Shown one piece after another: positions 49,674 through 57,658 of a stretch of 64,000 nucleotides of DNA (its first letter is position 1; the number at the start of each line of letters is the position of its first letter). Origin of the DNA: Chryseobacterium cheonjiense (GTDB lineage Bacteria; Bacteroidota; Bacteroidia; Flavobacteriales; Weeksellaceae); assembly GCF_012927265.1 (NCBI RefSeq), contig NZ_JABBGF010000001.1, positions 618,502-682,501 on the forward strand, written 5' to 3'. The position numbers and the translations under genes are program-made. A model generated the notes under the pieces. That model had not been told where the DNA came from and ran no database searches. It saw only the letters and a list, made by a program, of their open reading frames with translations.

Positions 49674-50771
49674 ATGAAAATTAGAGACGTCGTTTCAAAG
49701 ATAGAAAAACGTATTCCCTTGCAGAAGGCGGAAGATTTTGATAATGTTGGCTTGCTCTGTGGTTCCTGGGACCGCAACGTAAGCGGAATACTGGTGTGTC
49801 ATGATGCTCTGGAAAACGTAGTGGACGAGGCAATCCGTAAAAACTGCAATCTTATCGTATGTTTTCACCCGATTATTTTTTCAGGGTTAAAATCCCTCAC
49901 CGGGAAAAACTATGTTGAAAAAGCAGTTATCAAAGCAATTGAAAATAAAATAGCGATATATGCAATTCATACCGCTTTTGATAATGATTTTTTTGGTGTA
50001 AATGCAGGAATCTGCCAACAGTTGGGCCTTAAAAATCTTAAAATCCTTCAGCCTAAAAAAAATGATTTAAAGCAGCTGACCGTTTTCGTGCCTCAAGAAT
50101 ATTCGGGAAAAGTAAAAGAAGCACTTTTCGAAGCAGGAGCGGGCAGTATTGGATTTTATGATGAATGCAGTTTCACAGTGAATGGAAACGGAACTTTTCG
50201 GCCAAAAGAAGGTTCTGATCCGTTTTCGGGACAGCAGGATATCCGGGAAAATGCCGATGAAGATATGGTTTCCGTTATTTTTGAAGGCTATAAACAGGGG
50301 CAGATTGTCGCGGCAATGAAATCGGCACATCCTTACGAAGAAGTAGCACATCAGATTTACAGTTTGGATAACACCAATCATTACACCGGGCTGGGAATGT
50401 ACGGTGATTTTGAGGAGCCAATGGATGAGAGTGATTTCCTTAGTTTTGTGAAAGAAAAATTCAGTCTTGAGGTTATCAGGCATTCTGATTTTACACATAA
50501 AAAGATAAAAAGAGTAGGTGTTTTAGGAGGTTCCGGGGCAAGCGGTATACGATCTGCAATCTCCAAACAATGTGATGCTTATCTTACGGGAGACGTGAAA
50601 TACCATGACTTTTTTCTGGCAGAATCCAAAATGATGATCTGTGACATAGGACATTTCGAATCAGAGCAATTTGTTACTCAACAATTATTTGAAATTTTGT
50701 CACAAAAATTTAGTACATTTGCAATCTCAAAATCTATTGAGAAAACGAACCCGGTAAATTATTTCATTTAA
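49674..50771 (+). CDS. Nif3-like dinuclear metal-centre protein
   Basis: The 365-residue protein is of the long Nif3/YbgI/DUF34 type. Metal ligands occur in FHPIIF (about 66-72), HTAFDN (about 97) and the C-terminal GHFESEQ (about 328). A PII-like insert domain occupies about 125-230 (VFVPQEYSGKVKEALFEAGAG, shown by position). Nif3 proteins form hexameric toroids with a two-metal site; the substrate is debated. A GTG at 49653 lies in frame, but the ATG at 49674 (MKIRDVV) matches the family. The next gene begins 3 bases after the stop, so they form an operon, a pairing that is widespread. Confidence 0.92.
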   Translation: MKIRDVVSKIEKRIPLQKAEDFDNVGLLCGSWDRNVSGILVCHDALENVVDEAIRKNCNLIVCFHPIIFSGLKSLTGKNYVEKAVIKAIENKIAIYAIHTAFDNDFFGVNAGICQQLGLKNLKILQPKKNDLKQLTVFVPQEYSGKVKEALFEAGAGSIGFYDECSFTVNGNGTFRPKEGSDPFSGQQDIRENADEDMVSVIFEGYKQGQIVAAMKSAHPYEEVAHQIYSLDNTNHYTGLGMYGDFEEPMDESDFLSFVKEKFSLEVIRHSDFTHKKIKRVGVLGGSGASGIRSAISKQCDAYLTGDVKYHDFFLAESKMMICDIGHFESEQFVTQQLFEILSQKFSTFAISKSIEKTNPVNYFI

Positions 50772-50774
50772 AAT

Positions 50775-51551
50775 ATGGCAAAAACCAACGATATTTCAGT
50801 TGAAGAAAAGTTAAGAGCTTTATACGATTTGCAGATCATTGATTCCAGATTGGACGAAATCCGAAATACAAGAGGAGAATTGCCAATCGAAGTAGAGGAT
50901 CTTGAGATTGAAATCGAAGGTCTTGAAAAAAGAGCTGAAAAATTTCATGCAGACATAAAAGATCAGGATGATCAGATCAAAACCAAGCATGAAGTAATCA
51001 ACCATGCAAAAACTTTAATTGAAAAATACAGATCTCAGCAGGATAATGTAAGAAACAATAAAGAGTTTGAAGCATTAGGTAAAGAAATTGAATATCAGGA
51101 ACTTGAAATTCAGCTTGCTGAAAAGAGAATTAAAGAATTCGGTGCCAAGATCAGCCACAAAAACGAAACGCTTGATGAGCTGAACGGAAAAATCGACGAT
51201 CTTAAAAATCACCTGAAGTTCAAAAAAGAAGAGCTGGAAGGTTTGGTTTCTGAAACGCAGAAAGAAGAAGAATATCTGATTGAGCAGTCTAAGGAATTTG
51301 CTGCTAAAATCGACGAAAGATTACTGGCTTCTTACAACAGAATCAGAAAAAATTCTCCGAACGGTCTTGCAGTAGTAGGGTTGGAAAGAGGTGCTCCGAA
51401 AGGATCATTCTTCACTATTCCACCTCAAAAGCAGATGGAGATCGCCCAGAGAAAGAAAATCATTATCGATGAGCACTCAGGAAAAATTCTTGTGGATGAC
51501 GAATTGGTAATGGAAGAAAACGAAAAAATGAAATCGGTCATTAAATTTTAA
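50775..51551 (+). CDS. Coiled-coil protein of the C4-type zinc-ribbon (CdsZ-like) family, zinc ligands lost
   Basis: The 258-residue protein is mostly a long coiled coil (about 10-185: heptads such as LEDLEIEIEGLEKRAEKF), ending in a domain that aligns with the C4 zinc ribbon of this family (about 200-245). Where the family has paired cysteines, this copy has GAPKGSFFTIPPQ and IIIDEHSGKILV, so all four cysteines are replaced, roughly by Pro, Ser, Asp and Ser. The IPPQ and GKIL framework remains. The fold may persist without zinc. It is translationally tight with nif3 (3-base gap) and ends at a strong terminator. The molecular role is unknown. Confidence 0.85.
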   Translation: MAKTNDISVEEKLRALYDLQIIDSRLDEIRNTRGELPIEVEDLEIEIEGLEKRAEKFHADIKDQDDQIKTKHEVINHAKTLIEKYRSQQDNVRNNKEFEALGKEIEYQELEIQLAEKRIKEFGAKISHKNETLDELNGKIDDLKNHLKFKKEELEGLVSETQKEEEYLIEQSKEFAAKIDERLLASYNRIRKNSPNGLAVVGLERGAPKGSFFTIPPQKQMEIAQRKKIIIDEHSGKILVDDELVMEENEKMKSVIKF

Positions 51552-51575
51552 TTACAACGATTTTTTCAGAATATG

Positions 51576-51613
51576 AAGCTGTCTCATTTGAGGCGGCTTT
51601 TTTGTTTTTTTTA
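51576..51613 (+). terminator. Terminator of the nif3 operon
   Basis: AAGCTGTCTCA-TT-TGAGGCGGCTT forms an 11-bp stem with two T-G pairs, followed by a T-rich tract. Confidence 0.88.
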
Positions 51614-51840
51614 AGTTTCGATAAATAATATTTTACATTCATAATTAATTTTAAATGAATAAATAAAGTTAAAAAATAATAAAGTCACGAATATAATTCT
51701 CCTTACAAGGAATTATTGTTTTTAGCATTTGATTTCTCTTTATATTTACTCCCGAAAAACACAATCGCTTATTTTCTCAAGCTGTTAAATAAATGAAAGG
51801 TATTGGATTAATATTCATTGTTGATTCATTATTAAAATAT

Positions 51841-51951
51841 GTTGCAACAGAAGGGCAGGACTAAACCGAAAACCTGTCTCCGAAAGGAAAGCCGAAGTTT
51901 CACTGTAGAAAATTTGGCAAAATAAGTAGGTGAAAAAAAATTATTTAAGAA
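51841..51951 (+). ncRNA. Possible structured leader before the peptide precursor
   Basis: Within this leader GGCAGG (51854-51859) can pair with CCTGTC (51873-51878). Immediately after it TCC-GAAA-GGA (51879-51888) forms a GNRA-capped mini-hairpin. The leader is noticeably less AT-rich than the flanks. I compared it by eye with cobalamin, TPP and SAM riboswitch cores and saw no match. It may be a regulatory leader; the evidence is only the hairpins and the base composition. Confidence 0.3.
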
Positions 51952-52170
51952 ATGAAAAAATTTAAAAAATTAACCCGTGAAGACCTTAAAACAGTAAAAG
52001 CAGGACAGGTTTGGATTGCAGTTACCAAATGTGGTTTTACAGCAACGACTACTCAAGATTGGACCGCTGAGCAAGCAAATGCTTGGGTTGATGAAATTGA
52101 AAAAAATTACTGTAAAACTCCTACTTATTCGGGGTCTGATGCTCAACATTTAGCATCTAATCTTAACTAA
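51952..52170 (+). CDS. Small secreted-peptide (bacteriocin-like) precursor, 72 aa
   Basis: The product begins MKKFKKLTREDLKTVKAGQ. This leader type (basic N-terminus, LTREDLK, then a Gly-containing cleavage site) is characteristic of Bacteroidota natural-product and bacteriocin-like precursors, where the motif is usually SREELK...GG; here the site is AG. The core after the site (about 54 residues) is hydrophilic with two cysteines (CGF and YCKTP), enough for one disulfide or thioether. No peptidase-transporter, radical SAM or lanthipeptide synthetase gene lies nearby, so processing enzymes would be elsewhere. A hairpin and a GLPGLI protein follow. Confidence 0.6.
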   Translation: MKKFKKLTREDLKTVKAGQVWIAVTKCGFTATTTQDWTAEQANAWVDEIEKNYCKTPTYSGSDAQHLASNLN

Positions 52171-52177
52171 AACAAAG

Positions 52178-52209
52178 CACTTATAGTGGGAATTATTCTA
52201 CTATAAGTG
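52178..52209 (+). terminator. Hairpin between the peptide precursor and the GLPGLI gene
   Basis: CACTTATAGT and ACTATAAGTG pair perfectly (10 bp) around a 12-base loop, eight bases after the stop codon. No T-run follows, so it could be an attenuator or stabiliser that sets peptide and GLPGLI expression ratios. Confidence 0.5.
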
Positions 52210-52234
52210 TATTTATAGATTAATCATACTTCTT

Positions 52235-53086
52235 ATGAACTACCATAAAAAAATATTTCAACTTTTAATATTATTATATAGTGTACTATATTATACCCAA
52301 TCATACAAAGAGGATGGTTTAAGAGGTGAATTTACCTATCGATTAAGAGCTAAGTTCGATAAACGAACAGACAATCGATATGAAGAATTATTCGCCTTAC
52401 AGGTAGGAAACAGACGTGCATTTTTTGCAAGTGCTGTATCATTGAAAGGAGATTCGGTAATGCAAAACTCAAGAGTTACGACCAAAAATTATGATGGCAG
52501 CATAACTCTTAGCTACAATGACGATGCGGTTATTCCAAAAACAAATTTCAATTTTACGATCATCCAGACCAATGAAAATATACAGTTTTTTGATTCCGCA
52601 GGTATGTCATTATTTACCTATAAACAACCTGTAATATCAAACTGGGAGCTTGCAGATGAAACCAAAATAATTAATACCATTATCTGTAAAAAAGCGAAAG
52701 TAAAGTTTAAAGGAAGAAACTGGATCGCATGGTATGCTCCGGAAATTCCACTTCCGTACGGTCCAATGAAGTTTAGTGGTTTACCGGGATTAATCATCAA
52801 AATAACAGACGAGAAAGAGGATTACGATTTTGAACTGGTAAAATCCTTGTCCGTTTCTCAATTGAAAGGCAAATTTATCAATATTAGAAGAAACAGATAT
52901 GCCGGAGCTATAGAAACAACACAGGCTAAATTAAAACAAGCGCAAAAAAATGCTGACGACAATGCTGCCGCTGTACTGGCAAGTTACGGAACCACGATTA
53001 TACATGGGCAGGAAATGTTAAAGGAAAGAGAAAAAGCAAGAGAGGAAAATGAAAAATATAAAAATCCGCTTGAACTAAGCGAGTAA
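52235..53086 (+). CDS. GLPGLI family secreted protein
   Basis: The 283-residue protein has a signal peptide (about 1-22, YYTQS) and a domain with FSGLPGLIIKITD near residue 178, the signature of the Bacteroidota GLPGLI family (TIGR01200 type). EIPLPYGPMKF just before it is typical. The C-terminus (about 235-283) is a charged helix rich in Lys, Glu and Ala. GLPGLI proteins are periplasmic or exported and have no known activity. It lies 64 bases after the peptide precursor, which suggests a shared transcript. Confidence 0.82.
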   Translation: MNYHKKIFQLLILLYSVLYYTQSYKEDGLRGEFTYRLRAKFDKRTDNRYEELFALQVGNRRAFFASAVSLKGDSVMQNSRVTTKNYDGSITLSYNDDAVIPKTNFNFTIIQTNENIQFFDSAGMSLFTYKQPVISNWELADETKIINTIICKKAKVKFKGRNWIAWYAPEIPLPYGPMKFSGLPGLIIKITDEKEDYDFELVKSLSVSQLKGKFINIRRNRYAGAIETTQAKLKQAQKNADDNAAAVLASYGTTIIHGQEMLKEREKAREENEKYKNPLELSE

Positions 53087-53087
53087 A

Positions 53088-53119
53088 AAACCGCCTCAAC
53101 AGAGGCGGTTTATTTTATT
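53088..53119. terminator. Bidirectional terminator between GLPGLI and acyl-CoA ligase genes
   Basis: AAACCGCCTC-AACA-GAGGCGGTTT is a perfect 10-bp stem in the short gap between convergent genes, with A-runs left and T-rich bases right. Confidence 0.88.
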
Positions 53120-54893
53120 CCTTATGATCGTACATTTTGTTGTAAAGATCAATGAATTTCTCTTTAATAGCCTTTCGTTTAAGCTTCAGAGTGGGCGTTA
53201 AAAGCCCGGATTCAATGCTCCAAATTTCAGGAGTAAGTTCGATTTTTTTGATTTTCTCCCAGTTTCCGAGATGCTCGTTCGTATTTTCGATTTCTTTTTC
53301 AATTCTTTCTTTGAGCTCTTTACTTTTTGCGATCTCCTGAGGCGTTGATCCTACATTCAGGTTGTTTCTCTGGGCCCAGCTTTTGGCAAATTCAAAATCA
53401 GGCTGCACCAATGCAGTAGGCATCTTTTCGCCATCACCCACTACCATGATCTGTTCGATAAACTTAGATGCTTTCGCAAGATTTTCAATGGTTTGGGGAG
53501 CAATATATTTACCGCCGGAAGTTTTAAACATCTCTTTTTTACGGTCTGTGATCTGAAGAAAACCATCACTGTCAATATGCCCGATGTCACCCGTTTTGAA
53601 AAAACCGTCTTCTGTAAAGACTTCTTTCGTCATTTCATCATTTTTAAAATAGCCTTTAAAAATGGAAGGTCCTTTCACTGTGATCTCTCCGTCTTCCTGA
53701 ATTTTTACCTGAACATTATCCAAAGGGAGACCCACGGTTCCAATTTTCATTTTTCCGAAAGCATTAACGGAAATCACGGGAGAAGTTTCCGTCAGTCCGT
53801 AACCTTCCAAAATAGGGATTCCGGCATTCTGAAACATTAGATTCAGACGCGTTGAAAGAGCTGCCGATCCTGAAACCAGGGTGATAATTTCACCACCGAG
53901 TCCTTCACGCCATTTTTTAAACACCAATTTATCTGCAATTATCTCCTGTAATCCGGAAGGCTTGGAAACTGTTTTCTTTTTAGAAATAAGATTGAGTGCC
54001 CAGAAGAATATTTTTTGCTTCAGACCGCCTGCTGATGAGCCGGTTGCATATATTTTATCATATACTTTTTCTACCAGTCTTGGTACAACACTCATGTAAT
54101 GAGGCTTTACTTCTTTTACATTTTCGCCCATTTTTTCAATACTCTCTGCAAAATAAATCGAGAAACCATTGTATTGAAAAAGGTAAAAAAGCATTCTTTC
54201 AAAAATATGACATATCGGCAAAAAGCTCAGTACCCTTGTATCTTTATAATCAAGGTTATTCTTCTTGGGAATTCTTGGAATGGATCCTAAGACATTGGAT
54301 ACGATATTGTGATGCGTAAGCATAACGCCCTTTGGTCTGCCCGTAGTCCCGGAAGTATAAATAATTGTTGCCAGGTCTTCAGAATTAATTGTATTGGAGA
54401 GATCTTCGACCTCAATTTGCGTAGAATCGTCTTCTCCCAAATCAATTACTTCTTTCCAGTTTGCGGCCCCGGTAATATTTTCAAAGGTGAATACACCCTG
54501 CAACGACGGAATATTGTGCTTTACTTTGGTTACTTTATTCAAAAGATCCTTATCAGATAAAAAGCAGTATTTGATCTCCGCATTATTGAAGATGAATTCA
54601 TAATCCTCCGGAGAGATACTCGGATAAACAGGTACCGAAACGACGCCGATTTGTGAAAGTCCTAAGTCCATAATTGCCCACTCGGTACGGGAATTTGTGG
54701 TGATAAGGGCTATTTTATCCCCGGGCTTTATGCCAAGCTTTAACAGTCCGCGTGAGATTTTATTGGCCTGATTGATAAACTCCTGAGTAGATGTTTTCTT
54801 CCATTGCCCCTGATATTTTGTTACAAACATATCCGCTTTTGGATAGGTTTCTAATGCGTAATGAGGAATATCGAATAATCTTTTTATGGTCAT
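53115..54893 (-). CDS. Long-chain fatty acid-CoA ligase (AMP-forming)
   Basis: The 592-residue protein has the adenylate-forming enzyme motifs. The P-loop-like IIYTSGTTGRPKG is near residue 180, YGLTETSP near 358, and FFKTGDIGHIDSDGFLQITDRKKE near 430 (only the D, G and R/K positions matter here). A C-terminal Lys-bearing domain follows. The size and FxxGDIGHxDxDG arrangement are those of long-chain acyl-CoA synthetases (FadD/LACS), which activate fatty acids with ATP and CoA at the inner membrane. It begins with MTIKRLFDIPHYALETYP. The acyl-CoA dehydrogenase is divergent from it, which fits beta-oxidation. Confidence 0.9.
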   Translation of the reverse strand: MTIKRLFDIPHYALETYPKADMFVTKYQGQWKKTSTQEFINQANKISRGLLKLGIKPGDKIALITTNSRTEWAIMDLGLSQIGVVSVPVYPSISPEDYEFIFNNAEIKYCFLSDKDLLNKVTKVKHNIPSLQGVFTFENITGAANWKEVIDLGEDDSTQIEVEDLSNTINSEDLATIIYTSGTTGRPKGVMLTHHNIVSNVLGSIPRIPKKNNLDYKDTRVLSFLPICHIFERMLFYLFQYNGFSIYFAESIEKMGENVKEVKPHYMSVVPRLVEKVYDKIYATGSSAGGLKQKIFFWALNLISKKKTVSKPSGLQEIIADKLVFKKWREGLGGEIITLVSGSAALSTRLNLMFQNAGIPILEGYGLTETSPVISVNAFGKMKIGTVGLPLDNVQVKIQEDGEITVKGPSIFKGYFKNDEMTKEVFTEDGFFKTGDIGHIDSDGFLQITDRKKEMFKTSGGKYIAPQTIENLAKASKFIEQIMVVGDGEKMPTALVQPDFEFAKSWAQRNNLNVGSTPQEIAKSKELKERIEKEIENTNEHLGNWEKIKKIELTPEIWSIESGLLTPTLKLKRKAIKEKFIDLYNKMYDHKE

Positions 54894-55167
54894 GATGTTA
54901 AGTAATTGGTTAAAGGATTTTAAATATAAGCATTTTTTTTAATTGGGGACATGGTGTAGTGAAATTAACAATCAGTAAAGATTGTTCTGAATTATATATT
55001 GCTTTATATGTTTTTGAGATAAAATTTTAACAATAATATAATCAATATATTTATTTTTTAAAATCTGTTTAATTGTTGATTTTCAGAATCTAAGACTTAA
55101 ATTTTAATTCTGTTTTCAGATTTGATCAAAAAGTGTAAATTAGCGACCATCTAATTATTCAATTTTT

Positions 55168-56307
55168 ATGGACTTTAATTTATCGGAAGAACAGCTGATG
55201 ATTCAGCAGGCAGCAAGGGATTTTGCACAAAACGAATTATTACCTGAAGTAATCGAAAGAGACCGCGACCAGAAGTTTCCTGCAGAACAGGTAAAGAAAA
55301 TGGGTGAAATGGGGCTTTTGGGGATGATGGTAGATCCTAAATATGGTGGTGCAGGCATGGACAGTGTTTCTTACGTTTTGGCCATGGAAGAGATTGCTAA
55401 AATAGATGCTTCTGCAGCCGTAGTAATGTCTGTAAACAACTCATTGGTATGTGCAGGGCTTGAAAAATTTGCTTCTGAAGAACAGAAAGTGAAATATCTT
55501 ACTCCTCTTGCAAGCGGACAGGTGATCGGGGCGTTTGCTTTATCCGAGCCAGAAGCAGGTTCTGATGCGACTTCACAAAAAACCACTGCAGAAGATAAAG
55601 GAGATCATTATTTGCTGAACGGAATTAAAAACTGGATCACCAACGGTGGTACGGCAACATATTATATCGTAATTGCTCAAACGGATCCGGAGAAAAAGCA
55701 TAAAGGAATCAACGCTTTCATCGTAGAAAGAGGTTGGGAAGGATTTGAGATCGGTCCTAAAGAGGACAAATTAGGAATTAGAGGAAGTGATACTCATTCC
55801 TTGATTTTTAATAACGTTAAAATTCCGAAAGAAAACAGAATCGGAGAAGACGGTTTTGGTTTCAATTTTGCGATGGCTGTTCTGAATGGAGGAAGAATCG
55901 GTATTGCATCTCAGGCATTGGGTATTGCTGCAGGGGCTTACGAACTGGCATTGAAATATGCTAAAACAAGAAAAGCTTTTAAAACAGAGATCATCAATCA
56001 CCAGGCAATCGCATTTAAACTGGCAGATATGGCAACCCAGATCACAGCGGCAAGAATGCTTTGCTTTAAAGCGGCAGTAGAAAAAGATGCCGGAAAAGAC
56101 ATTTCTGAAAGCGGTGCAATGGCTAAATTATATGCCTCTCAGGTTGCAATGGATACCACGATAGAAGCGGTACAGATCCACGGAGGATACGGGTATGTGA
56201 AAGAATACCACGTAGAAAGAATGATGAGAGACGCAAAAATCACTCAGATTTATGAAGGAACTTCTGAGATTCAGAAGATCGTAATCTCAAGAAGCATTGC
56301 AAAGTAA
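55168..56307 (+). CDS. Acyl-CoA dehydrogenase
   Basis: The 379-residue flavoenzyme has the full ACAD order: a helical N-terminal domain (LSEEQLMIQQAARDFAQ), the FAD/substrate segment ALSEPEAGSDATSQKT near residue 130, and the middle beta domain. The C-terminal domain carries IHGGYGYVKEYHVERMMRDAK and QIYEGTSEIQ, with the catalytic base Glu363. It is the short/medium-chain ACAD type, oxidising acyl-CoA at the alpha-beta bond and passing electrons to ETF. It starts MDFNLSEEQ, the family N-terminus. The divergent long-chain acyl-CoA ligase supplies substrate. Confidence 0.92.
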   Translation: MDFNLSEEQLMIQQAARDFAQNELLPEVIERDRDQKFPAEQVKKMGEMGLLGMMVDPKYGGAGMDSVSYVLAMEEIAKIDASAAVVMSVNNSLVCAGLEKFASEEQKVKYLTPLASGQVIGAFALSEPEAGSDATSQKTTAEDKGDHYLLNGIKNWITNGGTATYYIVIAQTDPEKKHKGINAFIVERGWEGFEIGPKEDKLGIRGSDTHSLIFNNVKIPKENRIGEDGFGFNFAMAVLNGGRIGIASQALGIAAGAYELALKYAKTRKAFKTEIINHQAIAFKLADMATQITAARMLCFKAAVEKDAGKDISESGAMAKLYASQVAMDTTIEAVQIHGGYGYVKEYHVERMMRDAKITQIYEGTSEIQKIVISRSIAK

Positions 56308-56333
56308 TTGCTTAATAATAAAAATGAAATAGT

Positions 56334-56361
56334 AAAAGGCTCTCAGAAATGGGAGCCTTTT
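56334..56361 (+). terminator. Terminator of the acyl-CoA dehydrogenase gene
   Basis: AAAAGGCTCTC and GGGAGCCTTTT pair over 11 bp (one T-G pair) around AGAAAT, followed by T. Confidence 0.85.
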
Positions 56362-56548
56362 TACTTTCACACGAACCACAAAATATTAATAATATGTTGT
56401 TTTAATTATTGTTTTGATTGATTTCTTTAACGTAAGTTAAATTATGAATTTAATTAATTCAACAATACAAAGTTATACATAACAATTATTGAAGAAACGG
56501 AATTTCGATTAAAATATTATTAAAAATAAATAATACGCCCGCTTTTGG

Positions 56549-57469
56549 TTACAAATTTTTATCCGTAGTCTTTCGTTTTTTATAAAAATAATAGCCTATT
56601 CCTACGATAAGAAACAATGGCCATAGCGGAAGTATAAACAGGAATATGGAAGTGATAACATTCCAGCCCGAAGATATCGCGGCAAAGGATTGTTCGCCGA
56701 AAGTTTTGGGTTCGTCATCTTTTATGTAGGCTCCGTCTTTTCCGTAAAGTGTGATGTCAACTTCACACATGGTATTCTGAACAAAATCCTGTCCGGAAAC
56801 TTCTATACCTTTATTTTCAACTTCTCCCAGATTAGAACTCAGATCTTCCATCAGATAGTCGAACTTCTGAATCGGAACTCTTATTTTTAAATAAGCGATC
56901 TTTTTTTCATTGTTATTTAACGAAATATTTTCACTTCGGATAAATCCGTCGTATTTTGAAACTTCTTCCTTTACAATTTCTTTTGCAGTTTCAGCATCAT
57001 CAACCGTTACTTCCAAAACTCCTGTTTTTACCAATTTATTTTTAGGAATATTCAGTTCAAAATTTTCATTTTTTGGCTTGTCTTTATAAACAATTTTTGT
57101 TTCTTTAATCACTTTCGGAGCCGGAACATTTACCACAATATTGCTTTCTTTTTTTGCCGAATCCTTCTTTTCAGCTTTCGTTTCCAGTTTTACCGATGAA
57201 ATTTTTTCAGAAAGAGAATCCACCATTTTTGAAGTATTTTCCATATGATCTTTAATTTCATTTCCGGCCTGCTGAAAGTCTTTGATTTTTACATGGGCAG
57301 AATCCATTGCAGCATTTGCTTTATCATCAATTGCATTGATTTTTTCAGACGCATCAGAAATAGTGCTGTCTGCCGAACTGATTGTATTTTCCAGCTGTGA
57401 AACCGCTTCTCCTTTTTTACACATGATGAATGTTCCCGATACGGCAACAAGTAAGATTAATTTTTTCAT
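56549..57469 (-). CDS. DUF4349 membrane-anchored protein
   Basis: The 306-residue protein starts MKKLILLVAV. A possible lipid cysteine lies at residue 17, although the residues before it are a poor lipobox. A long Ala/Ser/Lys/Glu helical region (about 20-115) follows, then the DUF4349 domain (about 140-250: VKTGVLEVTVDDAE, YDGFIRSEN, AYLKIRVPIQKFD, GIEVSGQD). A C-terminal transmembrane helix (about 275-295) precedes the basic end YYFYKKRK. The family function is unknown; the layout suggests a periplasmic coiled-coil protein held in the inner membrane. It has no same-strand partner. Confidence 0.8.
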   Translation of the reverse strand: MKKLILLVAVSGTFIMCKKGEAVSQLENTISSADSTISDASEKINAIDDKANAAMDSAHVKIKDFQQAGNEIKDHMENTSKMVDSLSEKISSVKLETKAEKKDSAKKESNIVVNVPAPKVIKETKIVYKDKPKNENFELNIPKNKLVKTGVLEVTVDDAETAKEIVKEEVSKYDGFIRSENISLNNNEKKIAYLKIRVPIQKFDYLMEDLSSNLGEVENKGIEVSGQDFVQNTMCEVDITLYGKDGAYIKDDEPKTFGEQSFAAISSGWNVITSIFLFILPLWPLFLIVGIGYYFYKKRKTTDKNL

Positions 57470-57658
57470 ACGATTAATTTTTTCGATGAAGTAAAATTAG
57501 GAGTGGAATTGTTGTAAAGATTGTAAAAGGTTTGTTTTGAAGATGTAAATTGGTAAAGATTTGATTTTTAGATTTTTGTAAAATTAAAGAATGCTGTTTT
57601 ACAAAAAACATTTGTCATGAAATTACAGAGGCCTGACATATCTAAACTAAATAGTAAT

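Larger units (their letters stand above)
51552..51951. other. Intergenic region and leader before the peptide precursor
   Basis: These 400 bases hold the terminator of the nif3 operon, then an AT-rich stretch (51614-51840), then a hairpin-rich leader directly before the small peptide gene. A 23-codon frame at 51793-51864 lies in it but overlaps the hairpin and lacks support. Confidence 0.6.

Noticed and set aside
51793-51864. 23-codon open frame before the peptide precursor
   Set aside because: It overlaps the leader hairpin, is very short and has no family character.
51841-51910. Cobalamin or other known riboswitch
   Set aside because: The GGGCAGGACTAA region recalls riboswitch fragments, but the conserved cobalamin, TPP and SAM cores are not present; kept only as a possible structured leader.
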